Program-made: the position numbers and the translations under genes
Shown: positions 1 to 8,417 of the stretch, one piece after another
How the letters are laid out: each line of letters opens with the position of its first letter
Position numbering within the stretch: the stretch's first letter is position 1
DNA from: Paragemmobacter ruber
GTDB lineage: Bacteria > Pseudomonadota > Alphaproteobacteria > Rhodobacterales > Rhodobacteraceae
NCBI RefSeq assembly: GCF_009908315.1
Contig: NZ_JAAATW010000001.1
Coordinates: 1,178,001-1,242,000 of the forward strand
Direction of reading: 5' to 3'
DNA: 64,000 bases
The notes under the pieces: generated by a model
Told to the model about the DNA's origin: nothing
The model's input: the letters and a program-made list of their open reading frames with translations, nothing else
The model's database searches: none

Positions 1-1227
1 CGGCGCGTGTTCGATCGCGCAGCCCATCGCCACGGCAAGGCGGTTGTCCTGCGCGTGCCGCGCCCAGGTGGGGCGGTCCACCGTGCGCGAAAAGACGAAG
101 AACTGCGATCTGTCGGGCATTTCCACGAATTGCGGCACGATCCGGCCCGGCGTGCGGAAACTGGTATGCACATCCAGCCGGGGGCAGGCGCCGCCATGTT
201 CGGCCAGATGGAACCCGGTTGCGTTGAAGCGCTTGGTCACGTTGCCACCCTTGTCGATCCGCAGGAAGAAGAACGGCACCCCCTGCGCGCCTTCGCGCTG
301 CATCGTCGTCGCCCGGTGGCAGGCCTGTTCAAAGCTAACCCCGAACCGCGTGGCGATATGGTCAAGGTCGTATTTCGTCGCCCGTGCTTCGGCCAGAAAG
401 GCATCATAGGGCATCAGCACGGCGGCGGCGAAGTAGTTCGCCAGTTCCACCCGCAGCCGCGCCACCCCGCGCGGATCGGTGATGCCGGACCGCGCCGCCA
501 GCGCATCGAGCAGCGCGCGCTGTTCCAGAAGCCCGCACATATGGACCAGCTGGAAGATGCGGTTGGTGTGATCCAGCGCCTCGGACAGCAGGATTTCGCG
601 ACGCGCCTCGTCATACTGGCGCAGGGTACCGGGCAGGTCTTCCACCCGCACCAGCCGGACCGTCACCCCCACCCCGTCGCGCAGCCGCCGCTTCAGCGCG
701 ACATAAGTTTCATCCGGCTCTACCGCCGCGCCGTTCCAGAAGCCGAAGGCCGCCTCTTCCAGCTCGCGGAAGTGGTTCCGGTGGCGGCGGAACTCGTTAT
801 GCACGGCGGATTCCGGCGTGGCCACGATCTGCGGCGCCTCCCCCTCGGTCAGCGACAGGAGCTGATCCGTCGCCGCCTGATAGGCGCTGTGCAGGCGCAG
901 AAAGCTTTGCACCAGCCCAGGCGAATGGACCAGCGCCGCGCGCATCTGGGGCAGATCGGGGCGGGTTTCGGCAAAGAGCGGATCCTGCATCACCGCGCGC
1001 AGATCGACAAGCTGGCTGGTGCCATCCTCATCCGCGATGTCGCGCCAATCGACGCCATAGACCTCGAACAGCCGCAACAGGACCGAAACGGAGACGGATC
1101 GTTCGTTGTTTTCCAACAGGTTGACATAGGACGCGCTGATCCCCAGCGCCCGCGCCATCGCGCCCTGCGTTTCCCCCCGTTCGATCCGCAGACGGCGCAG
1201 ATGGGGGCCGATGAAGGTTTTCTGCAT
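1..1227 (-). CDS. ScfR-family (XRE + DUF2083) transcriptional regulator, 3' end cut by window
   Basis: The reading frame opens at ATG 1227 (MQKTFIGPHLRRLRIERG) and runs off the window at base 1, giving 409 visible codons; relatives are about 470 residues. An N-terminal XRE helix-turn-helix occupies roughly residues 8-60 (motif SASYVNLLENNERSVS). It is followed by an IrrE/ImmA-like region and the start of a DUF2083 region with FFFLRIDKGGNVTKRF and CPRLDVHTSFRTPGRIVPQF. This architecture is that of the short-chain fatty acyl-CoA regulators (RamB, MccR, PccR, IbcR), which control acetate, propionate and related CoA-thioester metabolism. It is divergent from sgaA-mclA-mtkAB, so control of that operon is the natural inference. 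The cognate acyl-CoA cannot be told from sequence. Confidence 0.85.
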   Translation of the reverse strand, partial: MQKTFIGPHLRRLRIERGETQGAMARALGISASYVNLLENNERSVSVSVLLRLFEVYGVDWRDIADEDGTSQLVDLRAVMQDPLFAETRPDLPQMRAALVHSPGLVQSFLRLHSAYQAATDQLLSLTEGEAPQIVATPESAVHNEFRRHRNHFRELEEAAFGFWNGAAVEPDETYVALKRRLRDGVGVTVRLVRVEDLPGTLRQYDEARREILLSEALDHTNRIFQLVHMCGLLEQRALLDALAARSGITDPRGVARLRVELANYFAAAVLMPYDAFLAEARATKYDLDHIATRFGVSFEQACHRATTMQREGAQGVPFFFLRIDKGGNVTKRFNATGFHLAEHGGACPRLDVHTSFRTPGRIVPQFVEMPDRSQFFVFSRTVDRPTWARHAQDNRLAVAMGCAIEHAP

Positions 1228-1256
1228 ACTGTCGCACACATTGAGGGGTTCGTCAT

Positions 1257-1290
1257 ATTTACAATATTACAAATTACAGCTTCTGTAAAT
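1257..1290. promoter_or_regulatory. Divergent regulator/sgaA control region with repeated TTACA motifs
   Basis: This AT-rich patch in a GC-rich gap carries TTACAA at 1259-1264, TTACAA at 1267-1272 and TTACAG-CTT-CTGTAA at 1274-1288, the last a perfect 6-base inverted repeat with a 3-base spacer. It lies 30 bases upstream of the regulator start and about 85 upstream of sgaA. It is a plausible operator for the divergent ScfR-like protein. It does not match the TTTGCAAA motif described for PccR, so the assignment is inference. Confidence 0.5.
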
Positions 1291-1373
1291 TCTCGCATTC
1301 ACAGCAGAACCCGCTTTCGTTTTGCACACGGGGCGACTGGTGGCATGGAAGGTTCAACCAATGGGAGGACGCC

Positions 1374-2594
1374 ATGAAAACCGGAACGCAGCACCTTTAC
1401 ATCCCCGGCCCGACCAACGTGCCCGAGGCTGTGCGTCAGGCCATGATCGTGCCGATGCAGGATCACCGCGCCCCCGATTTCGGCGATCTGACGCTGGGGC
1501 TGTTCGCCGATCTGAAAAAGGTTTTCAAAACGGAAACCGGCACGGTGATGATGTTCCCCGGCTCTGGCACCGGCTGCTGGGAAGCGGCGATCACCAACAC
1601 ACTGAACCCGGGCGACAAGGTGCTGATGGCGCGGCACGGGCAGTTTTCGTTGCTCTGGGCCGATATGGCGGTGAAGCTGGGTCTGGATGTGGAGATCGTC
1701 GATCTGGCCTGGGGCGCGGGGACGCCCGCGAATGAATTTGCCCGCATCCTCGGGAATGACCGGCACGGCAAGATCAAGGCGGTGTTCGTCACGCAGAACG
1801 AAACCGCCACGGGTGTGACGTCGGACGTTGCCGCCGTGCGCCGCGCGCTGGACGAGTCGTTCCATGATGCGCTTTTGTTCGTGGATGGCGTGTCTTCCAT
1901 CGGCTCCATCGACTTCCGCATGGATGAATGGGGCGTCGATCTCGCCGTGACGGGCAGCCAGAAGGGGTTCATGCTGCCCGCCGGTCTGGGGATGCTGGGC
2001 GTGTCGGCCAAGGCGATGGCGGCGGCAGAAACCGCCCGGATGCGCCGCGCCTATTTCGACTTCACCGACATGGCCCGCGCCAATGCGACCGGCTACTTCC
2101 CCTATACCCCGCCCGTCCCGCTGTTCCACGGCCTGCGCCGGGCGCTGGACCGGATGCTGGATGAGGGGCTGGAGACCATCTTCGCCCGCCACCGCCGCCT
2201 TGCCACCGGCGTGCGCAATGCCGTGGCGGCCTGGGGCCTTGAATTGGCGGCCGAGCATCCCTCGCTCTACTCCGACACGGTCAGCGCGATCCGCGTGCCG
2301 CAGGGGGTGGATGCGCGCGACGTGATCCGCGTGGCCTATGACCGCTACAACTGTTCCTTCGGGGCGGGCCTTGGGCCGCTGAACGGCAAGGTCTTCCGCA
2401 TCGGCCATCTGGGCGATCTGAACGAAGGCATGTGCCTGACCGCCCTGTCGATCGCCGAACTCTGCCTTGCGGCCGCGGGCGCGCAGGTGCGCTTCGGATC
2501 GGGCGTGGCCGCCGCGCAGGAGGTCTATGCCGAACCCATGGCCCGCGCCGTGCAGCGCAGCACCCGCGCGACCACCAGCATCGCCGCCGAATAA
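1374..2594 (+). CDS. sgaA: Serine--glyoxylate aminotransferase (class V, PLP)
   Basis: This 406-residue fold-type I aminotransferase begins IPGPTNVPEAVRQAM and carries the class V PLP-lysine motif VTGSQKGFMLPAGLG at about residue 190. Family members move an amino group from serine (or aspartate) to glyoxylate, giving hydroxypyruvate and glycine in the serine cycle. The close paralogue BhcA of the beta-hydroxyaspartate cycle uses aspartate. The neighbours mclA and mtkAB favour the serine-cycle role, and no bhcB/C/D is present here. A good Shine-Dalgarno (GGGAGG, 6 bases from the ATG) sets the start. It is first gene of a four-gene operon and lies 15 bases upstream of mclA. Confidence 0.85.
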   Translation: MKTGTQHLYIPGPTNVPEAVRQAMIVPMQDHRAPDFGDLTLGLFADLKKVFKTETGTVMMFPGSGTGCWEAAITNTLNPGDKVLMARHGQFSLLWADMAVKLGLDVEIVDLAWGAGTPANEFARILGNDRHGKIKAVFVTQNETATGVTSDVAAVRRALDESFHDALLFVDGVSSIGSIDFRMDEWGVDLAVTGSQKGFMLPAGLGMLGVSAKAMAAAETARMRRAYFDFTDMARANATGYFPYTPPVPLFHGLRRALDRMLDEGLETIFARHRRLATGVRNAVAAWGLELAAEHPSLYSDTVSAIRVPQGVDARDVIRVAYDRYNCSFGAGLGPLNGKVFRIGHLGDLNEGMCLTALSIAELCLAAAGAQVRFGSGVAAAQEVYAEPMARAVQRSTRATTSIAAE

Positions 2595-2609
2595 GACCCA
2601 GAGGAAACC

Positions 2610-3548
2610 ATGTCCCACACCCTGTACCCGCTGCGGCGCCAACGCCTGCAGCGATCGGAGCTGGCCGTCCCGGCCTCGAACCCCACCATGATCGACAAGG
2701 CCGCCGCAGGCCCCGCCGATTACGTTTTCCTCGATCTGGAGGATGCCGTCGCACCCCCCGAGAAAGAGCAAGCCCGCAAGAACGCGATCCAGGCGCTGAA
2801 TGACATCGACTGGGCCGCCAAGGGCAAGACCGTTTCCGTCCGCATCAACGGGCTGGATACGCATTACATGTATCGCGACGTGGTGGATGTGATGGAACAG
2901 GCGGGCAGCCGCGTGCACACGCTGCTGGTCCCCAAGGTGGGGGTGCGCGACGACCTGTACATGGTCGAGGCGATGGTGAACCAGATCGAGCAGGCCCGGG
3001 GTTACACCACCCGCGTGGGGCTGGAGGCGCTGATCGAAACCGCGCTCGGCATGGCCAACGTCGAAAGCATCGCCCAATTCGGCGGCCGGCTGGAGGCACT
3101 GCATTTCGGCGTGGCCGATTACGCGGCCTCGATGCGCGCCCGCACCACGAATATCGGCGGGTTGAACCCGCATTATCCGGGCGACCAGTGGCACGCCGCG
3201 ATCAGCCGCATGGTGATCGCCTGCCGCGCCTATGGTCTGCGCGCCATCGACGGGCCGTTTGGCGATTTCAGCGATCCCGAAGGCTACAAGGAAGGCGCCC
3301 GCCGCGCCGCCGCCTTGGGGTGCGAAGGGAAATGGGCCATCCACCCAAGCCAGGTCGCCATGGCGAACGAGGTGTTCAGCCCCACGGATGCCGAGGTCAC
3401 GAAGGCCCAGCGCATCATCGAGGAACTGAAGATCGCGGAATCCCAGGGCAAGGGCGCGGCCAGCCTCGACGGCAAGATGATCGACGCGGCATCGGAAAAG
3501 ATGGCGCGCAACGTGCTGGTGATCGCGGACGCCATCGCCGGGAAGTGA
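2610..3548 (+). CDS. mclA: Malyl-CoA lyase, serine-cycle type
   Basis: A 312-residue CitE/HpcH-type TIM-barrel lyase that cleaves (S)-malyl-CoA into acetyl-CoA and glyoxylate. Diagnostic stretches are FLDLEDAVAPPEKEQARKN, TVSVRINGLDTHYMYRDVVD, GLEALIETALGMANVE and EGKWAIHPSQVAMANEVFSP, which bind Mg2+ and CoA. The RLHRSELAVPGSNPT-like opening (here RLQRSELAVPASNPT) and the LHFGVADYAASMRARTT segment resemble Methylobacterium MclA more than the second lyase at 8418-9374, which is Rhodobacter Mcl1-like. It lies between sgaA and mtkA, with Shine-Dalgarno AGAGGAAA before ATG 2610. The two lyases likely divide labour between the serine cycle and the ethylmalonyl-CoA pathway. Confidence 0.9.
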   Translation: MSHTLYPLRRQRLQRSELAVPASNPTMIDKAAAGPADYVFLDLEDAVAPPEKEQARKNAIQALNDIDWAAKGKTVSVRINGLDTHYMYRDVVDVMEQAGSRVHTLLVPKVGVRDDLYMVEAMVNQIEQARGYTTRVGLEALIETALGMANVESIAQFGGRLEALHFGVADYAASMRARTTNIGGLNPHYPGDQWHAAISRMVIACRAYGLRAIDGPFGDFSDPEGYKEGARRAAALGCEGKWAIHPSQVAMANEVFSPTDAEVTKAQRIIEELKIAESQGKGAASLDGKMIDAASEKMARNVLVIADAIAGK

Positions 3549-3557
3549 CCAGAGCCG

Positions 3558-3613
3558 GGGGATGGGCCGATGGCCCATCCTACAGGCCCGTAGGATGGGC
3601 GATCCGCCCATCC
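3558..3613. repeat. Nested intergenic palindromes (GTAGGATGGGC family)
   Basis: The mclA-mtkA gap folds as three overlapping inverted repeats: GGATGGGCC/GGCCCATCC (3560-3580), CCCATCCTAC/GTAGGATGGG (3574-3599) and GGATGGGC/GCCCATCC (3593-3613). The same core occurs as a 12-base perfect hairpin after pheT (23448-23477). It is a dispersed extragenic palindrome inside an operon and may modulate mRNA stability. Confidence 0.75.
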
Positions 3614-3635
3614 CCGCCACAGGGAGGAATACCGA

Positions 3636-4808
3636 ATGGACATTCATGAATATCAGGCCAAGGAAATCCTTGCCCGCTTCGGCGTGCCCGTCCCGCGCGG
3701 CGGACTGGCCTATAGCCCCGAACAGGCAGGCTACCGCGCCCGCGAGTTGGGCGGCAGCGCCTGGGTCGTCAAGGCACAGATTCATTCCGGCGGCCGTGGC
3801 GCCGCGGGTGGCGTCAAACTCTGCCGGTCTGAGGCCGAGGTGCAGGAATTCGCCGCCACCCTTTTCGGCCGCCAGCTTGTCACCAAGCAGACCGACGCCA
3901 ATGGCAAGGGCGTCTATCGCCTCTGGGTTGAAGGCGCGTCCGACATCAAGCAGGAGCTTTACCTCGGCTTCGTCCTCGACCGGAAATCCGAACGCATCAT
4001 GATCGTCGCCTCTGCCCATGGCGGGATGGAGATCGAGGATCTGGCAGAGAACGACCCCAACAGCCTGCGCCGCATGACGATCGACCCGGCGGTGGGCCTG
4101 TCGGAGTTTCAGGCGCGCGAACTGGCCTTCCAGCTTGGCCTCAAAGGCGGGCAGATCGCCCAGATGGTCAACATCCTCAGGGCCTGCTACCGCGCCTACC
4201 GCGATCTCGACGCCATGATGGTGGAGATCAACCCCCTTGTCATCACCGGCGCGGGCGACCTTGTTGCGCTTGACGCCAAGATGTCCTTCGACACCAACGC
4301 CCTCTTCCGCCGCCCGGAAATCGCTGAACTTCGCGACCGCAGCCAGGAAGACCCGCGCGAAAGCACGGCGGGCGACCACGGCCTCGCCTATGTCGGCCTC
4401 GATGGCGATATCGGCTGCATCATCAACGGTGCGGGCCTCGCGATGGCCACGATGGACATGATCAAACTCGCTGGGGGGGAGCCTGCAAACTTCCTCGATA
4501 TCGGCGGGGGGGCCAGCCCGGAGCGGGTGGTGCGGGCTTTCCGCACCGTGCTGGCCGACCGTAACGTCGGCGTCATCCTCGTGAACATCTTCGCGGGCAT
4601 CAACCGCTGTGACTGGGTGGCGCAGGGCGTGGTGCAGGCCTATCGCGAACTGGGGCTGACCCTGCCCGTCGTCGTCCGCCTTGCCGGCACGAATGTCGAG
4701 GAAGGCCGCCGCATCGTGCAGGAATCGGGCCTGCCGCTGATCACCGCCGACACGCTGGAAGACGCCGCCCGCAAGGCCGTCGCCACGCGCCAGAAAATCG
4801 CCGCGTAA
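3636..4808 (+). CDS. mtkA: Malate--CoA ligase (malate thiokinase) beta subunit
   Basis: This 390-residue protein has an N-terminal ATP-grasp domain ([20 protein letters not shown] start; [19 protein letters not shown] nucleotide loop; [11 protein letters not shown] metal site near residue 195) and a C-terminal CoA-ligase domain ([30 protein letters not shown]). It is related to succinyl-CoA synthetase SucC, but the wording follows Methylobacterium MtkA and the gene adjoins mclA and sgaA. With MtkB it forms malyl-CoA from malate, CoA and ATP, feeding the lyase. The Shine-Dalgarno GGGAGGAA precedes ATG 3636, and mtkB follows after 12 bases. Confidence 0.92.
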   Translation: MDIHEYQAKEILARFGVPVPRGGLAYSPEQAGYRARELGGSAWVVKAQIHSGGRGAAGGVKLCRSEAEVQEFAATLFGRQLVTKQTDANGKGVYRLWVEGASDIKQELYLGFVLDRKSERIMIVASAHGGMEIEDLAENDPNSLRRMTIDPAVGLSEFQARELAFQLGLKGGQIAQMVNILRACYRAYRDLDAMMVEINPLVITGAGDLVALDAKMSFDTNALFRRPEIAELRDRSQEDPRESTAGDHGLAYVGLDGDIGCIINGAGLAMATMDMIKLAGGEPANFLDIGGGASPERVVRAFRTVLADRNVGVILVNIFAGINRCDWVAQGVVQAYRELGLTLPVVVRLAGTNVEEGRRIVQESGLPLITADTLEDAARKAVATRQKIAA

Positions 4809-4820
4809 GGGGGAAACGCC

Positions 4821-5720
4821 ATGGCAATCCTGATCACCGAAAAGACCCGTGTTATCGTGCAGGGCATGTCCGGCCGCATCGGCCAGTTCCATGCCGAGGA
4901 CATGATCAAGCACGGCACGAACGTCGTGGGCGGCGTGACCCCCGGCAAGGGCGGCGACACGCTGCTCGGCCGCCCGCTCTTCAACACCGTAAGGGAAGCG
5001 GTCGAGGCGACGGGGGCCGAAGCCAGCCTCGTCTTCGTCCCCCCGCCCTTTGCGGCGGATGCCATCATGGAAGCCGCCGACGCAGGCATCAAGACCGCCG
5101 TCTGCGTCACCGACGGCATCCCGTCGCAGGACATGATGAAGGTGAAGCGCTTCCTGAAACGCTACCCGGCAGAGCGGAAGATGCGCCTTGTCGGCCCCAA
5201 CTGCGCAGGCATCATCTCGCCCGGCAAGGGCTTCATGGGCATCATGCCGCCGCATATCTACATGCCGGGCCGCGTGGGCATCGTCGGCCGCTCCGGCACG
5301 CTGGGCTATGAGGCGGCTTCCCAGATGAAGGCGCTTGGCATTGGCGTCTCCACCAGCGTGGGCATCGGCGGCGACCCGATCAACGGATCGTCCTTCCGCG
5401 ACATCCTCGAACTGTTCGAGGCTGACTCTGAGACCGATGCCGTGATGATGATCGGCGAAATCGGCGGCCCGCAAGAGGCCGAAGCTGCGATCTACGCCCG
5501 CGACCACATGACGAAACCCGTCGTCGCCTATATCGCGGGCCTCTCTGCCCCCAAGGGCCGCAAGATGGGCCATGCCGGGGCGATCATTTCGGCCTTCGGC
5601 GAAAGCGCGCAGGAAAAGGTGGAAATCCTCTCCGCCGCCGGCATCACCATCGCGCCGAACCCGTCGGCCATGGGCGATACGATGGCCCGCGTGCTGGGCA
5701 CCCGCCGCGCGGCAGCGTAA
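4821..5720 (+). CDS. mtkB: Malate--CoA ligase alpha subunit
   Basis: A 299-residue SucD-type subunit. A CoA-binding Rossmann domain starts at [17 protein letters not shown] (residues 12-28) and the phosphohistidine of the CoA-ligase domain is His251 in [16 protein letters not shown]. The pairing with MtkA and the operon setting give malate rather than succinate as the substrate. The gene closes the sgaA-mclA-mtkA-mtkB operon and is followed 20 bases later by an intrinsic terminator. The rest of the serine cycle (glyA, hprA, gck, eno, ppc) is not in this window. Confidence 0.92.
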   Translation: MAILITEKTRVIVQGMSGRIGQFHAEDMIKHGTNVVGGVTPGKGGDTLLGRPLFNTVREAVEATGAEASLVFVPPPFAADAIMEAADAGIKTAVCVTDGIPSQDMMKVKRFLKRYPAERKMRLVGPNCAGIISPGKGFMGIMPPHIYMPGRVGIVGRSGTLGYEAASQMKALGIGVSTSVGIGGDPINGSSFRDILELFEADSETDAVMMIGEIGGPQEAEAAIYARDHMTKPVVAYIAGLSAPKGRKMGHAGAIISAFGESAQEKVEILSAAGITIAPNPSAMGDTMARVLGTRRAAA

Positions 5721-5740
5721 GGCAGCGTTGCAGAAAACAA

Positions 5741-5775
5741 GGGGGCGGTCCCGGTGGCCGCCCCCTCTTCTTTGC
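5741..5775. terminator. Intrinsic terminator after mtkB, usable from both strands
   Basis: GGGGGCGG (5741-5748) pairs with CCGCCCCC (5758-5765), followed by TCTTCTTT on the plus strand. The opposite strand reads the stem followed by TTGTTTT. It separates the convergent mtkB and SMR transporter genes. Confidence 0.8.
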
Positions 5776-5781
5776 CCTCGG

Positions 5782-5826
5782 CTTCATCTTGGCCCAAACA
5801 CCCCGGGGTCCGGGGCAGAGACCTGG
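5782..5826. repeat. Intergenic repeat, copy 1 (CTTCATCTTGGC + GC-rich hairpin)
   Basis: CTTCATCTTGGC at 5782-5793, then an AAACACCCC-type stretch and a CCCCGGGGTCCGGGG hairpin-prone tail. A second copy with the same 12-base head and a similar tail lies at 19430-19487 before pheS. Both sit in gaps between transcription units. Confidence 0.6.
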
Positions 5827-5845
5827 GGGCATCCACCCCGAGCCG

Positions 5846-6160
5846 TCAGGCGAATTTCAGCGCGATGATCCCGCCGATGATCAACAGCACGCCCAGAACG
5901 CGCATCAGGTTGACGGGGTCGCCGAACAGAAAGACCGACAGGATTGCCGTTCCCACCGCGCCGATCCCGACCCAGACAGCATAGGCCGTGCCGACGGGAA
6001 GATCCTTCATTGCAATGGACAACAGCCAGAACGACGCCAGCGCCCCCACCACCGTCAGCACCGATGGAATGGGCTTGGTGAAGCCGTCGGAATATTTCAG
6101 GCCCAGCGCCCAGCCGGTTTCCAGAAGGCCCGCGATCAGCACGATCAACCAGGCGTTCAT
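5846..6160 (-). CDS. Small multidrug resistance (SMR/SugE-like) transporter
   Basis: A 104-residue integral membrane protein with four predicted helices and the SMR signature: Glu14 in the first helix ([19 protein letters not shown]), [17 protein letters not shown] in helix 3 and a final hydrophobic helix ending LKFA. SMR proteins work as dual-topology dimers exchanging protons for cationic compounds; the SugE/Gdx branch exports guanidinium. The [11 protein letters not shown] wording leans to the SugE/Gdx side, but substrate is not certain. The start ATG (6160) overlaps the accA stop by 4 bases, so it is translationally coupled to accA, an unusual partner. Confidence 0.85.
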   Translation of the reverse strand: MNAWLIVLIAGLLETGWALGLKYSDGFTKPIPSVLTVVGALASFWLLSIAMKDLPVGTAYAVWVGIGAVGTAILSVFLFGDPVNLMRVLGVLLIIGGIIALKFA

Positions 6161-7116
6161 GCGGCCAGCCCTTTCGACCCCATGTCGATGAATTTCGACC
6201 GACGGTCCTTGATCAGCGCCTCGGGCTTCTTGCCCGACAGTTCCTTCAGCATGGCCTCGATGCCCTTGCCCACGGCCTCGATCGTTTCCTTGCGGCCGCG
6301 CTGGGCGCCGCCCAGCGGTTCCTTGATGATCCGGTCGATCACGCCCAGCTTCTGCAGGTCCTGCGCCGTCAGGCGCAGGGCTTCTGCCGCCTCGCGCATC
6401 TTTTCGGCATCCTTCCACAGGATCGAGGCGCAGCCTTCGGGCGAGATCACCGAATAGACGGAATGTTCCAGCATCGCCACGCGGTTCGCGGTAGCAAAGG
6501 CCACCGCCCCGCCCGATCCGCCCTCGCCGATCACCACGGAAATCAGCGGCACGCCGATCTGCAGGCATTTCTCGGTGGACCGCGCGATCGCCTCGGCCTG
6601 ACCGCGCTCTTCGGCGCCCTTGCCGGGATAGGCGCCGGGCGTATCCACCAGCGTGATCACCGGCAGGCGGAAACGGTCGGCCATATCCATCAGGCGGATC
6701 GCCTTGCGATAGCCTTCGGGCCGCGCCATGCCGAAGTTCCGCTCGATACGGCTTTTCGTGTCATGGCCCTTTTCATGCCCGATCACCACCACCGGCTGGT
6801 CGTTGAACCGCGCCAGCCCGCCCATCACCGCGTGGTCATCGGCAAAGTTTCGGTCGCCCGCCAGCGGGGTGTATTCGGAAAACAGCCCGTCGATGTAATC
6901 CTTGCAATGCGGCCGGTCCGGGTGCCGCGCGACCTGGCATTTCCGCCAGGGCGTCAGGTCCTTGTACAGGTCTTTAAGCAGCGTTTCCGCCTTGCGGTCC
7001 AGCGCATCGGCCTCTTTCGATACGTCCATGCCGGAATTGGCCCGCGCCATCGCGCGCAGCTCTTCGGCCTTGCCCTCGATCTCGGCAAGCGGCTTTTCGA
7101 ATTCCAGATAGTTCAT
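6157..7116 (-). CDS. accA: Acetyl-CoA carboxylase carboxyltransferase subunit alpha
   Basis: A 319-residue AccA of normal length. With AccD it transfers the carboxyl group from biotin carboxyl carrier protein to acetyl-CoA, the first committed step of fatty-acid synthesis. The start [20 protein letters not shown] is typical. Conserved crotonase-fold motifs are [33 protein letters not shown] and [21 protein letters not shown] 7116 is chosen over an upstream in-frame codon because the family begins here. It overlaps the SMR transporter downstream. Confidence 0.97.
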   Translation of the reverse strand: MNYLEFEKPLAEIEGKAEELRAMARANSGMDVSKEADALDRKAETLLKDLYKDLTPWRKCQVARHPDRPHCKDYIDGLFSEYTPLAGDRNFADDHAVMGGLARFNDQPVVVIGHEKGHDTKSRIERNFGMARPEGYRKAIRLMDMADRFRLPVITLVDTPGAYPGKGAEERGQAEAIARSTEKCLQIGVPLISVVIGEGGSGGAVAFATANRVAMLEHSVYSVISPEGCASILWKDAEKMREAAEALRLTAQDLQKLGVIDRIIKEPLGGAQRGRKETIEAVGKGIEAMLKELSGKKPEALIKDRRSKFIDMGSKGLAA

Positions 7117-7192
7117 CGGGCACTCTCCAGACGGATCGCCCCTATATGGCCAGAGGCGGGGCAAGATGCAACTCGCCCCGTGGGGGCAGGCC

Positions 7193-7627
7193 TCAACCCG
7201 CCGCCTGCCCCCGGTCCAGCGCGATCAGATGCGCCACATGATCCGGCCCGCAGGACAGCTTGGCCGCCACCTTGCTGTCGGGCGTGACCACCCGCCAGAA
7301 AGGCACCACCTGATCCAGCGGCTTGCCCTCGGCCAGATCGGCCAGCGCCACCTCGGCCACCACGCGCAGATAGATGGCCGTCGTCACCGGACACATCGCA
7401 TCGGCCCCCGCCTTGCGCGCCAATTCGTTGCGCAGCCGGTCCATCGTCCGCGTCTCGCCCTGCGGGATACGGGCGAGGTAGTTGGCAATCTCGCCGGGCG
7501 AGGAGATCAGCATCGTGTTTCCCGCCTTCACCCCGGCGAAATCGGTGTGCAGCATCACCACATGCGGATCCTTCGCGGCGCCAAAGCGTTTGCGCCAATC
7601 GGTCGGTTTCTTCTTTTTTTCCGCCAT
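7193..7627 (-). CDS. Conserved 144-aa protein, possibly MGMT-like fold
   Basis: A soluble 144-residue protein starting [20 protein letters not shown]. The segments [21 protein letters not shown] and [16 protein letters not shown] recall the winged-helix region of alkylguanine-DNA alkyltransferase-like proteins, but I see no classical PCHR active-site motif, so no enzymatic role is claimed. The start ATG 7627 has GGAGG 7 bases upstream and overlaps the stop of the upstream SRPBCC gene (TGATG), so the two form an operon. A GTG at 7630 is an alternative start. Confidence 0.7.
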   Translation of the reverse strand: MAEKKKKPTDWRKRFGAAKDPHVVMLHTDFAGVKAGNTMLISSPGEIANYLARIPQGETRTMDRLRNELARKAGADAMCPVTTAIYLRVVAEVALADLAEGKPLDQVVPFWRVVTPDSKVAAKLSCGPDHVAHLIALDRGQAAG

Positions 7628-8112
7628 CACATACCCTCCACACGTGACTTCAGCGCCGCAAGATATGTGGTGGCAAAAGCCCCTGGATCAAAGAACAGCC
7701 GCGCCAGAATCCGGCCCAGCGGCGAAGGCACCGTCGCCCGCTCCACCACCGCGATCCGCGTGCCTGCGCCTTCGGGCGTCAGCACTGCCTCCCATGTCCC
7801 CGCGTATCCGGCATCCGACGCAAAGCGCAGCCGGATGCGCGTCTCGGCCATCTCTTCGGTCACGAAGGTGATCCGTTCCCCCCGCGCCGTCACCTCGGTC
7901 CAGCCATCACCCGTCCGCTCCACCGCCGCGATGCCTGCGCGCCAATCGGGTTGCGCCTCGACATCCGCGATCACGGCCACGATCCGCGCGGGGTCTGCGG
8001 CGATCAGCACCTCGGCCCGCCCCTCGCGCGTGGCGGGCAGAAGCCAGCCCACCAGAACCACCAGCCCCGCCAACAGCAGCAGGGCGACACCCATCCAGAT
8101 CAGAACCCGCAT
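7627..8112 (-). CDS. Membrane-anchored SRPBCC/START-like protein
   Basis: A 161-residue protein with one N-terminal hydrophobic helix (residues 3-27, LIWMGVALLLLAGLVVLVGW) and a following SRPBCC (polyketide cyclase/START-like) domain: an ADPARIVAVIADVEAQPDW helix, WTEVTARGERITFV strands and a C-terminal helix. Such domains bind hydrophobic ligands; the ligand here is unknown. GGAGG lies 5 bases from ATG 8112. The C-terminus overlaps the next gene by one base-triplet junction (TGATG). Confidence 0.75.
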   Translation of the reverse strand: MRVLIWMGVALLLLAGLVVLVGWLLPATREGRAEVLIAADPARIVAVIADVEAQPDWRAGIAAVERTGDGWTEVTARGERITFVTEEMAETRIRLRFASDAGYAGTWEAVLTPEGAGTRIAVVERATVPSPLGRILARLFFDPGAFATTYLAALKSRVEGM

Positions 8113-8417
8113 GACATCCTCCGCATGACGCCTGAGCCCGCGCTAGCACAGGATCGGACCCCTGCGGAGTATCCCGATTTTTCGTGTTTCATATCAGAAG
8201 GTTGCGCCAAATCGCGCCATTTCAGACAGCAGCGCCCCGTGGCCGGGCCACGGGGCGTGCATCCTCCCCTTTTGCTGCGCGGGGCCTCCTCTCCCCGTGG
8301 GTCGCAGCGCGGGTATTCTTTCCAAAGCGCCTGATTTTCACGCTTCTGTCATGAAAGGTTGAGCGTAGGGCAGGCAACCTGTCAACGATTCATTGGGTGT
8401 TTTGCAGAGAAACCCGA
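8113..8417. other. 305-base intergenic region with two strong hairpins and a 22-codon minus-strand ORF
   Basis: The gap between mcl1 and the SRPBCC gene has no long ORF. Hairpin A is a near-perfect palindrome at 8233-8257 (12-base arms around one base). Hairpin B at 8274-8308 pairs GCTGCG with CGCAGC and CGGGG with CCCCG around the loop CCTCCTCT, with TGGGT bulged. On the minus strand a 22-codon ORF (8194-8262, MHAPWPGHGALLSEMARFGA...) follows AGGGGAGG directly. A TTGACA -35-like hexamer lies on the minus strand at 8380-8385 without a clear -10. The region may be an sRNA or a structured leader. Confidence 0.45.

Noticed and set aside
1374-2594. BhcA (aspartate--glyoxylate aminotransferase of the beta-hydroxyaspartate cycle)
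   Set aside because: Closely related in sequence, but bhcB, bhcC, bhcD and the IclR-type bhcR are absent and the gene heads a serine-cycle operon.
1299-5573. Very long minus-strand open frame (1424 codons) opposite sgaA-mclA-mtkAB
   Set aside because: It is a shadow of high-GC third-position bias. The translation is His/Arg/Gly/Ala-rich low complexity with no domain, and the plus-strand genes are unmistakable.
3636-5720. Succinyl-CoA synthetase (sucCD)
   Set aside because: Same superfamily, but wording and the sgaA-mclA context match malate thiokinase; no sucAB or mdh nearby.
8341-8400. Possible tRNA or tmRNA in the mcl1 downstream gap
   Set aside because: No cloverleaf arms, T-loop GGTTCGA core or acceptor pairing can be formed.
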